From: Desmonostoc muscorum FACHB-395
Lineage (GTDB): Bacteria > Cyanobacteriota > Cyanobacteriia > Cyanobacteriales > Nostocaceae
Assembly: GCF_014698035.1 (NCBI RefSeq)
Contig: NZ_JACJSF010000026.1
Span: 1-64,000 of the forward strand
Direction: 5' to 3'
Length of the DNA stretch: 64,000 nucleotides
The notes under the pieces are model-generated. The model did not search any database, had not been told where the DNA came from, and saw only the letters and a program-made list of their open reading frames with translations. The translations under genes were made by a program, and so were the position numbers. Shown piece by piece: positions 42,524 through 49,359 of the stretch. How positions within the stretch are numbered: position 1 is the first letter of the stretch; each line of letters starts with the position of its first letter.

Positions 42524-42653
42524 GATACAATTACCTTACATCGTCAAATACTAATACTTAATACTATTCTAATACAGCCGTACTGTTTCCAGCAATGCGG
42601 CTGTATTTTTGCTATTTAAGCAGACTTTAATTTAACAGAATGCTTGAACTTAA

Positions 42654-44348
42654 TCATTCTGTAATCAAGCTTTTGTATTCTGTATGTGCTGCCTTCCAAG
42701 CATCGCTACCGCCTTTCTTTACGCTCCATAGATGCTCTATTATTTGCGTCTGATTCATGGTTTGGGATAGAACTCGGTTCAGGTTCATGAACTGCTCTTT
42801 TGATAGGTTCAGAGGCGTGAACCGCCCTGAACCGTCCGGTTCTGAACCGTGAACCGTGTCATGAACTGAACCGCTACAACCCTTGTCAGATGGTTGGTTC
42901 AACGGTTCACGAGGGTCTGAACTGGGCGGTTCAGAGTCTTGCTCTCGTGAACTGGACGGGAGCTTGAGAATGTCTTCTAATTTTTGGCGATCGCTTGAGA
43001 TTTCCTCTCCGAAATTTGTAATTTTTTCACCAACCTTCGGAGTAGTAATTCTTGTCCATGTTTCTGAACCATCTAACTTTATTAAAGCTTCACCGCTAGC
43101 TACTGGCTGGCTGGTTATGGGGTCAGTTGTTGGTAATAGCTGTATCTGCTGCATCCGCGAAATTAAATTAGCTAATCCTTTAATTTCACCTAAGCAACTC
43201 TGAGTATTATTGTGAGTGATAAAAACACAAGGAAGCTCTTGTTTGCGCGATAAAGTAGCGGCTACTTTAACGAACTTGGTTAATAGTTCTTTATCGGTTA
43301 TAAAATCAGCATACGTAGTCATTTCTTCGCAAATTACAGTTATTGCCTGTCCGTTATCCCATAACTGTTTGCGCCATTCAGATTCAGATATTTCAGATTT
43401 ACCAAAACGACGATATCGGCTCTCTACTTCATCTACATACCATTGCATCTTAGCTTCGATATCTTCGTAAGTGTTGTATAGTTCAACGCCTTTCCATTCG
43501 CTCTTGTTTGAGTTAGGGTCAAATACTATAACCCTATATCCTGCTGCTTTTTTCCGCAGTGCTAGAAGTCTTACAAACCAAGACTTGCCAGAGCCTTGAT
43601 TACCCCATACGAGACAGGTAGAACTAAGAAAACCCTTTATCCAATTGTCGGTTGTTTCTATTACGGCTTGTGGGGTATTTGATTGAAGTACAGTTACCGC
43701 GTTAGTTTGGGTTTGTAATACTGTGGGTGCAGATTGATTTAAGATAGGCGTAACTGTGGTGTTAAGGTTTTTAGCTCTATCTAATAACTCAGTCCTGGTT
43801 ATGCCCAATCTCTCAGCGCAGTAATCCACTGCTACGGCAAGAGGATTTTTGCCATCGTTTCTAATCAACTCTCCTTTGTGATTAATGTTCCCCTTACTAG
43901 CGCTAGTCATTGACTCCAAAAACAAATCTGTTCCGGCAATATACCAGAGTGTGGCCCAATCTTTACTAGAACTAGAGCCAAGAGCCAAAGCATAGCGTTT
44001 GAGTTTTGGTATTTGCTGAGATAATTTCTGATTGTGGAGGCAAGCTCCGGCGATAACCGTAGCCGCGCTACCTACAGCCGTAAAGCCTACAGCTACAGCT
44101 AAAAGCGGATTTAACAGGCTCATGCCAGCAAGGGAAAGACAGCCAGAGAAACCACTAAAGATTGAGACAGCGTAGAGGTGGGTTGTTTGGTTCTCAGAAT
44201 TGCACTCTAGCTCTTCGAGTTCGTGCTGAAAGCGCTGTATTAATGCTGTTTTGGTTGCCAGACTTTCACAGTCTTGGTCTTGGATATGGGCAATAAATAA
44301 GATTTTTAGCGGGTTGTTGGGCAGGGATTTAGAAATATTTGATAGCAT
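42654..44348 (-). CDS. Membrane-anchored FtsK/HerA/VirD4-like ATPase with C-terminal DNA-binding domain
   Basis: A 564-aa P-loop ATPase. Two hydrophobic segments lie at about 60-110 (LYAVSIFSGFSGCLSLAGMSL, AVGFTAVGSAATVIAGACL). Walker A is VWGNQGSGKSWFVRLLALRKKAAGYRVIVFDP (about 248), Walker B is AITVICEEMTTYAD (about 335), and VFITHNNTQS follows (sensor). A Ser/Pro/Glu-rich linker (about 455-515) precedes a winged-helix-like end (LSQTMNQTQIIEHLWSVKKGGSDAWKAAHTEYKSLI). Such enzymes pump DNA through membranes; in actinobacterial AICEs a single FtsK-like TraB moves dsDNA after binding short repeats. The DNA for this protein's linker holds 12 GGTTC/GAACC motifs. AGGAG precedes the start. Transfer role inferred. 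Confidence 0.72.
   Translation of the reverse strand: MLSNISKSLPNNPLKILFIAHIQDQDCESLATKTALIQRFQHELEELECNSENQTTHLYAVSIFSGFSGCLSLAGMSLLNPLLAVAVGFTAVGSAATVIAGACLHNQKLSQQIPKLKRYALALGSSSSKDWATLWYIAGTDLFLESMTSASKGNINHKGELIRNDGKNPLAVAVDYCAERLGITRTELLDRAKNLNTTVTPILNQSAPTVLQTQTNAVTVLQSNTPQAVIETTDNWIKGFLSSTCLVWGNQGSGKSWFVRLLALRKKAAGYRVIVFDPNSNKSEWKGVELYNTYEDIEAKMQWYVDEVESRYRRFGKSEISESEWRKQLWDNGQAITVICEEMTTYADFITDKELLTKFVKVAATLSRKQELPCVFITHNNTQSCLGEIKGLANLISRMQQIQLLPTTDPITSQPVASGEALIKLDGSETWTRITTPKVGEKITNFGEEISSDRQKLEDILKLPSSSREQDSEPPSSDPREPLNQPSDKGCSGSVHDTVHGSEPDGSGRFTPLNLSKEQFMNLNRVLSQTMNQTQIIEHLWSVKKGGSDAWKAAHTEYKSLITE
42775..42933. repeat. Array of GGTTC(A)/(T)GAACC motifs inside the ATPase gene
   Basis: Twelve copies of GGTTC or GAACC, mostly as CGGTTCA/TGAACCG, at about 42776, 42782, 42806, 42819, 42829, 42838, 42844, 42851, 42868, 42896, 42904 and 42928. 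They are in both orientations, including the dyad TGAACCGTCCGGTTC. They lie in the coding region of the flexible linker, where protein sequence is little constrained. Confidence 0.75.
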
Positions 44349-44373
44349 GGTGATAACTCCTATAGTTCAAAAA

Positions 44374-44404
44374 AGCCCACGCAAGCGTCAATCTTGCGTG
44401 GGCT
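44374..44404 (-). terminator. Hairpin terminator between the membrane-protein gene and the ATPase gene
   Basis: AGCCCACGCAAG (44374-44385) pairs with CTTGCGTGGGCT (44393-44404) around 7 nt. On the leftward strand a T-run follows. It would end or attenuate the transcript from the upstream operon 26 bp before the ATPase start codon. Confidence 0.8.
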
Positions 44405-44414
44405 AATTTTATTT

Positions 44415-45134
44415 TTAGCCAAAACTTACGTGGTCTTTCTCTGGCTCAGTATCATCTATTGTCGCTGAGACTTCACCAAGCACTGAAATCATAGAAGAAA
44501 CGAGCTTTAAGCAGTACTCTGGCAGAATTAAGCTAATTCCGGCTGTAGCTATAGCAAAGAAGTCTAGCCCAGTACCAAAAACAGCGTAACTCAATACCAA
44601 TGCGGTTTCTACAGCAAAGGAGACTAGGCGAATCTTCTTTAAATTACCGTGCTTGATGCTATTCCAGTTTTCATCCAACGCTCTAGGCGTAGAATCATGC
44701 TCAAGCCCATCTACCTCTATCCCCATTTTGGAATAAGCGATCGCCCATGAGCGCTTGATTTTGTAGAGTTCGGGTGTTAACTGGAATACATTGATACCAA
44801 TCCCTAAGAGTAAGCCGCAAGTGCCAGAGCCTACGCCCCATAATCCTTTCAAGCCCAGGAAGTGCCCAAGCCATAGTCCGATCTGCACCCATTGAGCAGC
44901 AGCGACCGCAGACACTAACAGGAACAGGCATAAGCTAACGATAATTCCAGTGTTGGGGTGAGTTAATTGATCGGTGATTATTCTAAAAGCTTCAATCACC
45001 AATCGCATAGACTCTTGGATTAAATGCGAAATGTGCCGTAAAATTTCTCTAAAGATAGAGAAAACTTTCTTAATAAACTTCGAAATGGCTTGCCCTTGCT
45101 GGGGTTTAGCGCTTCTTTCAGTTCTAGCTCTCAT
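44415..45134 (-). CDS. Hypothetical multi-pass membrane protein
   Basis: A 239-aa protein with a basic N-terminus and amphipathic helix (FIKKVFSIFREILRHISHLI). Hydrophobic helices lie at about 62-82 (IIVSLCLFLLVSAVAAAQWV), 88-115 and 180-220. It overlaps the upstream 45134-45532 gene by one base (stop/start), so the two are translationally coupled. A conjugation or phage membrane role is possible through the neighbouring ATPase. No family recognised. Confidence 0.65.
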   Translation of the reverse strand: MRARTERSAKPQQGQAISKFIKKVFSIFREILRHISHLIQESMRLVIEAFRIITDQLTHPNTGIIVSLCLFLLVSAVAAAQWVQIGLWLGHFLGLKGLWGVGSGTCGLLLGIGINVFQLTPELYKIKRSWAIAYSKMGIEVDGLEHDSTPRALDENWNSIKHGNLKKIRLVSFAVETALVLSYAVFGTGLDFFAIATAGISLILPEYCLKLVSSMISVLGEVSATIDDTEPEKDHVSFG

Positions 45135-45532
45135 TAGTTGTTCTCCTGTTTGTGTTGTTGTTTTAAGATTGAGATTTGATTACGAACCTCACGACGGGAA
45201 TAGACTTGGTTTACTACCAGTTGACCGCCGCTATATGCAAGAAAGATGAATTGTTTTGTTTGTGGATTGTAAATGCAGGATGTAGGCGATCGTCCATCTT
45301 CTGACCCGTCTAAGGTTATGGAATCGCCCAGCTTAAACGGTTCCGGTTGGCTGGATTTCCAGCAAGTATCAGATAGTACGTGTTTGGCGAGGACGCTTAG
45401 AGATTTTGCTCTGTCTGCGATCGCTGTATCTGATTTGAGTCTTTCGCTAACTGTTGCCGCAGTTACCACACCGAGGCAAAGCACATTTCCTGCTAGTGCT
45501 GCCCAGATTACGGGTGAAATTGGGAATTTCAT
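45134..45532 (-). CDS. Hypothetical protein with N-terminal membrane anchor
   Basis: A 132-aa protein. A single N-terminal hydrophobic helix (PVIWAALAGNVLCLGVVTAATV, about 7-28) could be a signal anchor. The outside part has two Cys (DTCWKSSQPEPF, SCIYNPQTKQFIFLAYSGGQLVVNQVY). It overlaps both neighbours by 1-4 bp. The small-exported-protein plus membrane-protein plus ATPase order recalls transfer or secretion gene sets. Confidence 0.65.
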   Translation of the reverse strand: MKFPISPVIWAALAGNVLCLGVVTAATVSERLKSDTAIADRAKSLSVLAKHVLSDTCWKSSQPEPFKLGDSITLDGSEDGRSPTSCIYNPQTKQFIFLAYSGGQLVVNQVYSRREVRNQISILKQQHKQENN

Positions 45533-45810
45533 CGTTGATGTTTGAGTTGATTGATGATTGCTTCTGCTAAAGAAAGTTGGTCGCTAGCTGTCAAGTGCTT
45601 ATTGATGTCAGTCTGTATTTTCTGAAAGTTATTGATAGGCGTGTTCGGCGGAAAAGTGTGTATCAAATTCACTGTTATCGAGTTGAGCAAATGCCACTTT
45701 TCGAGCGGTGTTAGCCCTTCTAGCGAACTCCCGAAAGTTTCTTGAAGAGAGTCTAAATAGCTGCCGTCTCCCGGTGTGACAGCACAGTAATATCCCAGTG
45801 GCTTTGTCAT
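45529..45810 (-). CDS. Hypothetical protein, frame overlapping the next gene
   Basis: A 93-aa protein (MTKPLGYYCAVTPGDGSYLDSLQETFG ... ASDQLSLAEAIINQLKHQR) that looks like a normal globular fragment. It overlaps 45134-45532 by 4 bp. Its first 182 bp overlap in another frame the end of 45629-46069. No Shine-Dalgarno is clear at its ATG. It may be a separate gene or the true C-terminal half of the upstream gene after a frameshift. Confidence 0.55.
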   Translation of the reverse strand: MTKPLGYYCAVTPGDGSYLDSLQETFGSSLEGLTPLEKWHLLNSITVNLIHTFPPNTPINNFQKIQTDINKHLTASDQLSLAEAIINQLKHQR

Positions 45811-46069
45811 GGTTGTAATTCTTGTTAGTTTCTAAAGTTTGCTGTTCTCTAACCCATTGCTTGAGCGTCTTGCCCTTAGCTAACAATTCGTCTCTAACCC
45901 ATTGCTGATAAGAATCTATTGAGTCGAAATGAAAGCTTGCGCCGAGGGTATCGCTAATCCAGCAATCTTCAACACCTTCGGAATACTCAAGATAATCCTC
46001 TAAAGTCTCAAACTCATGTCCGAACTGGGGACAAACAAAAACGTACTGATCTGAAATCGCTAAATTCAT
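45629..46069 (-). CDS. Hypothetical protein, possibly frameshifted into the next gene
   Basis: From the ATG at 46069 (GGAAGGAAA upstream) it reads MNLAISDQYVFVCPQFGHEF ... SIDSYQQWVRDELLAKGKTL, a convincing sequence for about 85 residues. After NYNHDKATG the frame becomes Arg/Cys-rich (RRQLFRLSSRNFREFARRAN) and less protein-like, exactly where the 45810 frame begins. Either two genes overlap by 182 bp or a one-base shift split one gene of about 175-180 codons. Confidence 0.5.
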   Translation of the reverse strand: MNLAISDQYVFVCPQFGHEFETLEDYLEYSEGVEDCWISDTLGASFHFDSIDSYQQWVRDELLAKGKTLKQWVREQQTLETNKNYNHDKATGILLCCHTGRRQLFRLSSRNFREFARRANTARKVAFAQLDNSEFDTHFSAEHAYQ

Positions 46070-46111
46070 TCGCTTTCCTTCCGCCCACAATTAAACTACT
46101 CAACAAGGTTC

Positions 46112-46291
46112 TCAAATAGATGCGTGTGGTTCTTGCAATGCCCAGTCCAACGCTTTTACAGCGTGGATTGCATCACCAATCATTAGATCCGGGTGGTAAT
46201 CTAATGCCTCAAATTCATGATGCTGCCGAATTTCATCTAAGATTTGTTGGGCTTCTACTACTAGTTGTTGAAGTGACTTGGTATTAGTCAT
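46112..46291 (-). CDS. Small hypothetical protein, 59 aa
   Basis: ATG at 46291 gives MTNTKSLQQLVVEAQQILDE, then IRQHHEFEALDYHPDLMIGD and AIHAVKALDWALQEPHASI, ending with TGA at 46112. The composition is that of a genuine helical protein, and its start overlaps the end of 46288-46563 by 4 bp, showing coupling. Function unknown. Confidence 0.6.
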   Translation of the reverse strand: MTNTKSLQQLVVEAQQILDEIRQHHEFEALDYHPDLMIGDAIHAVKALDWALQEPHASI

Positions 46292-46563
46292 AGCGCTAAC
46301 GCCAGTTGAACGTATTGTTTAGAAACCACAGAAGCTTTGGTACTCATGCCTTCTACCGCATATACGCGCCTAGTTAAGGCTCTGTGATTTAGTTGTAAAT
46401 TGGCTTTTTTCCGTTGTCCAGCTAAAGGCTTGAAAACGTATTGTGGAGCGCGGATCGAGTCTGTTTCATACATGAAGCGGTAGAGGGTTCTATCGATTTG
46501 ATAGACTTTCGACCGTGAGAGAAGCGTGGAATCGAACACTAGGCTAAGATTGTTCATGTTCAT
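46288..46563 (-). CDS. Small basic hypothetical protein
   Basis: A 91-aa protein from the ATG at 46563 (MNMNNLSLVFDSTLLSRSKVYQIDR); an alternative ATG lies at 46557. It is basic in the middle (PLAGQRKKANLQLNHRALTRRVYAVEG), so it may bind nucleic acid. A hairpin TCACCG...CGGTGA lies in its leader (about 46577-46606). It heads the leftward cluster that runs to the ATPase. Confidence 0.5.
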   Translation of the reverse strand: MNMNNLSLVFDSTLLSRSKVYQIDRTLYRFMYETDSIRAPQYVFKPLAGQRKKANLQLNHRALTRRVYAVEGMSTKASVVSKQYVQLALAL

Positions 46564-46755
46564 TTTTCTTATTGGCTCACCGCATAGGTGCAAACTATAC
46601 GGTGAGTGTTCCTTAGTTTTGAGCGCTTATATCTTGTGTGGGGGCAGTAGCTCTGAGTGTTGCTTGCCCTAACTGGAACGTGAAAAAGATTAATGAGCAA
46701 GTAGAAAGGAAAAACAAGAGCGTTGCTCCCCTGCCCACGTTTCGAGCGTTAGTTT

Positions 46756-47190
46756 TCATAATCTCAATCCTCCGAGTAGTGCCTTACCTTTCGGCTTGGG
46801 CTGTGTATCTTGCTGTGTATCTTGTACAGGTTGGGTTGTAATAGATGGGGTTTGGGTTTGGCTTAGGCTTGGTGGGGTTGTAATGGGTGCAATGGGCTTG
46901 ATTTGGACATTCAAGCCCGATAAATATTCACTCAGAACCAAGTTGACCACAGCCGATACGTTTATGCCCCGGTCGTGTCCGTATTGGGTTATCCAGTCCC
47001 GATGTCGGTCAGCGAGTCTAATTCTTGTCTCTTCTGTCCCAATTTGGGACAAATTAGCCAGATTTAAGCACCACTGACCACGGATTGCATCAAGTAGAAG
47101 ATTTGTGGTATCTGAAAGGCTCGGATAGGACAAAAGCGCTTTTATTCCCTCAACTTTTGCGGCTACTTGAGCCGCTAGACGTACTCGCAT
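46756..47190 (-). CDS. ParR-like partition adaptor (predicted)
   Basis: A 144-aa protein 4 bp downstream of the ParM-like gene on the same strand. The segment HDRGINVSAVVNLVLSEYLSGL looks like the helices of a ribbon-helix-helix domain. The tail is Pro/Thr/Gln-rich (about 105-140) and basic at the end (KPKGKALLGGLRL). In ParMRC systems ParR follows ParM, binds parC repeats and caps the filament. The identification rests mainly on position and this fold pattern. Confidence 0.55.
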   Translation of the reverse strand: MRVRLAAQVAAKVEGIKALLSYPSLSDTTNLLLDAIRGQWCLNLANLSQIGTEETRIRLADRHRDWITQYGHDRGINVSAVVNLVLSEYLSGLNVQIKPIAPITTPPSLSQTQTPSITTQPVQDTQQDTQPKPKGKALLGGLRL

Positions 47191-47194
47191 TAGA

Positions 47195-48127
47195 TTAGAG
47201 AGCTAAAAGCGCTTCGATGTTGGTCAATTCTGGCTTTTCGGGAATATAAAACCCAGGTTTGTTTATTAACTTGGTTCTGACTAGATTGGCATTCCCGCCT
47301 ATCAGCATGATGTTGGTTACATCTGAGAGGTAATCATTAGCGGCTGTGCTGATACTATCCATTAAATTGTTGAACCAGTTCTCTAGCAGAGCGCCAAAAA
47401 CCTGATTAAAAGCGTATTTCCTCCCGTAGGTGAAACTGCCATCAGCGATCGCATCCATTAGTTTTGGAACCTTAAACGCTGCGCCGTCTCTCTTTGCAAA
47501 ATTCTGCATCAAGTCTGAGTTGATAATGTCATTTGCCAGTGATACGCCGCCAACTTTCGGAATCGAACGACGGGTTAAGACGCTGGAATCTGGCGACATC
47601 ACAACGTAGTTTGTTGTACCGCCTCCGATATCAATACAGAGCGTGTCGCCTTCTATATCAATGTGTCTTTTCTCGTAGGCGTGGGTTACAGCAATGTCTG
47701 TTTCTAAGAAAAATTGAACGTCTGTAATGTTGTGGGAGTAAAGTTTTCCGTTGATTTCTACCGAGTGAATGCCGACCAGAGCTTGTTTGATTGAGTCTTC
47801 CGTCCAGTGATTACGCTCTGGAACGAGGTAGCGAATAGAACCGTAAAAGTCTTGGCGCAAACCTTGCAGAGTAAATGGTCTGACGATTTCGGGAAGCTCT
47901 TTCCCTCGTTCGCAAGAGGCTTGAGGGGACTTAGATTTAATAGCGCGATCGCCAAGTAACAATGTCTTACCATCAATCTTGATACTGGGAGAGTCTTCGG
48001 TATCAAAATCTCTAGCGCTGGAGTAGGTTACATCGGCTAGAACCGAGCGTAAGAACCTTGGCTTATCGCCTTTCAATGCTGTAATTGAGGAATAATTACC
48101 GATGTCGGTGCAATATATAGCGGTCAT
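47195..48127 (-). CDS. parM: ParM/StbA-like plasmid-segregation actin
   Basis: A 310-aa actin/Hsp70-fold ATPase. Phosphate 1 is YCTDIGNYSSITALKG (about 5), phosphate 2 is DTLCIDIGGGTTNYVVM (about 155), and the adenosine motif is NIMLIGGNANLVRTKL (about 275). It is first in a two-gene unit with the ParR-like gene. Such filaments push plasmid copies apart, so the element must be stably kept as a circle at some stage. The length is close to ParM (about 320). Confidence 0.8.
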   Translation of the reverse strand: MTAIYCTDIGNYSSITALKGDKPRFLRSVLADVTYSSARDFDTEDSPSIKIDGKTLLLGDRAIKSKSPQASCERGKELPEIVRPFTLQGLRQDFYGSIRYLVPERNHWTEDSIKQALVGIHSVEINGKLYSHNITDVQFFLETDIAVTHAYEKRHIDIEGDTLCIDIGGGTTNYVVMSPDSSVLTRRSIPKVGGVSLANDIINSDLMQNFAKRDGAAFKVPKLMDAIADGSFTYGRKYAFNQVFGALLENWFNNLMDSISTAANDYLSDVTNIMLIGGNANLVRTKLINKPGFYIPEKPELTNIEALLAL

Positions 48128-48557
48128 TGTTTTAAATCTTCGTGGGTGTTGATTGATTAGCTAGTAGCTGCCGAAGCCTTAGTGTGTAAGGGTTTGAGGC
48201 AGTTGCTAGCCGTTTAGTTTTTAGGCTAGTAATCTCAGCTATCTTGAGGGTTCTTTACCTGGCTTTGCCTTATAGCTCTTGCCTTGTGCTATTCCCTCTA
48301 CTCGCTGAAAACGTGTTTCTTGAGCGACGTTTGACGCTTTGGTTTTGGGTTGATGTTTTTGTGAAGCACGGGTTGGTGGTTCGCTTGCTTCATGTCTTTA
48401 TCTTAGATGATAATGCCATTATTATGCAAGTACTTTCATATCAAAATTTCCTTGTCAGATACTAATAATGATAAAAATTGGTTATGTCAAAATGCCACTA
48501 GATTCATGAATCTAGTGTTAAAATACTTGCATTATGATTTAATGGAGAGTAATTAAG
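48128..48557. other. Gene-free region upstream of parM: candidate parC/operator
   Basis: It contains ATTATGCAAGTA (about 48422) and its near-complement TACTTGCATTAT (about 48523), and a perfect 22-bp palindrome at 48496-48517. No multi-copy parC iteron set is obvious. A rightward frame at 48244-48465 is Leu/Val/Phe-rich and not convincing. Confidence 0.45.
48496..48517. promoter_or_regulatory. Perfect 22-bp palindrome upstream of 48558
   Basis: CACTAGATTCA and TGAATCTAGTG are exact complements with no spacer. It sits 40 bp before the start codon of the small gene at 48558, where a repressor operator would be expected. Confidence 0.7.
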
Positions 48558-48830
48558 ATGATGTCCGCAGTAAAGTTAATGCCACGGAACAAAAGAGAAA
48601 AAAGGGAGGAGTGGAAAGTAAATTATCGACTCGCGCCAAATGTTAAGTTGGCAGTGAGTAAGAGTGCTGATATAGCAGGAAGATCCGAGAATTTGCAGGC
48701 TGAATATCTATTAAAAATTGGATACCTGCATACTAGGGGGGTTAATACTTATGGAATGTCCGATCTACAGATAGTAGAAAAATTTGAAGACGTAGCGCCG
48801 ATTGTAGAAGAAGACGAAGCTGATGGTTAA
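48558..48830 (+). CDS. Small hypothetical protein next to the right end
   Basis: A 90-aa protein with a basic start (MPRNKREKREEWKVNYRLAP) and acidic end (APIVEEDEADG). The middle (NVKLAVSKSADIAGRSENLQAEYLLKIGYL) has a strand-helix-helix look, so it may be a regulator of its own palindromic promoter. GGAG lies 11 nt upstream. Its position at the element's right border suits an excision or copy-number regulator. Confidence 0.55.
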   Translation: MMSAVKLMPRNKREKREEWKVNYRLAPNVKLAVSKSADIAGRSENLQAEYLLKIGYLHTRGVNTYGMSDLQIVEKFEDVAPIVEEDEADG

Positions 48831-48952
48831 ACCTGCAACCATCGGTTTCGCTATGAAAAAATTACTCAGCACTGAAAAAATATGCTGTTATTTTAAAGTC
48901 ATGCTAGTGTAATAAGATAAATTTTGTGATGTCTATCACGATGTCTACACGC

Positions 48953-49121
48953 CCGAAGCATTCTGTTACGCAGATAAAGCGCTAATGTTATAGTAGTATA
49001 GGAAATGAGCTAACATTTCCCTCAATTCACGGCATTTGCATATAAGATAGATACTCTAATCTAATGCGTGAATAAATATCTGGAGAGGTGTCCGAGCGGT
49101 TCATGGTGACGCACTCGAAAT
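48953..49121 (+). repeat. Right attachment-site repeat (attR), 169 bp
   Basis: Identical to 25457-25625. Here the tRNA portion continues into the 3' half of tRNA-Ser, restoring a complete gene. Confidence 0.92.
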
Positions 49122-49166
49122 GCGTTTTGGGGAAACCCAACGGGGGTTCGAATCCCCCCCTCTCCG
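49082..49166 (+). tRNA. tRNA-Ser(CGA)
   Basis: An 85-nt class II tRNA. The acceptor stem is GGAGAGG/CCTCTCC with discriminator G. The anticodon stem ACGCA/TGCGT holds loop CTCGAAA, anticodon CGA, reading UCG. The long variable arm (TTTTGGGGAAACCCAAC) and T-loop GGTTCGAATCC follow. CCA is not encoded. It is the integration target; its promoter and first 40 nt now lie in the right-hand repeat. Confidence 0.95.
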
Positions 49167-49359
49167 TTTAAAAATATTTCTGAAGAACTGGACAAACAAA
49201 TTGTGTTTGGCTTGAAAACTGGCACGTATAATTAGTTGCAAGTGAAACGTTCTCATATTTACGTGTCTACTGAGTCAAATATTACCCAAAAACACTAAAA
49301 TATACAGCGCCAACACAAATTTTTGGGATAAACTAATGCCATTGTGTGAGGAGTGAACG

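Larger units (their letters stand above)
25457..49121. mobile_element. Integrated mobile element in tRNA-Ser(CGA), 23,496-bp unit
   Basis: Perfect 169-bp direct repeats (25457-25625 and 48953-49121) bound the element. Inside are a tyrosine integrase next to the left repeat, a primase/helicase replicase, iteron-like repeats, a small-terminase-like gene, a tail tape-measure gene, a serine resolvase, an FtsK/HerA-like ATPase, ParM/ParR-like partition genes and many small unknown genes. The arms converge at about 37-39 kb. The content combines plasmid, phage and possible transfer functions. No capsid, portal, large terminase, relaxase or VirB4 was seen. It may excise as a 23.5-kb circle able to replicate. 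Confidence 0.9.

Noticed and set aside
44374..44404. Hairpin as a possible regulatory RNA element for the ATPase gene
   Set aside because: A 12-bp stem followed by a T-run on the leftward strand is explained by a simple terminator.
42654..46090. A full type IV secretion (conjugation) module
   Set aside because: Only one FtsK/HerA-like ATPase and small membrane proteins are seen; no VirB4, VirB6/8/9/10-like or relaxase motifs were found, so the T4SS label is not supported.
48244..48465. Rightward 73-codon frame upstream of parM
   Set aside because: Leu/Val/Phe-rich composition without membrane-protein layout, no Shine-Dalgarno. The opposite strand has a more protein-like 50-codon stretch but no start codon, so neither is called.
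25457..49121. A heterocyst-specific excision element like nifD or fdxN
   Set aside because: It interrupts no protein gene; the target is a tRNA that is rebuilt intact at the right end. Only the integrase active site recalls XisA.
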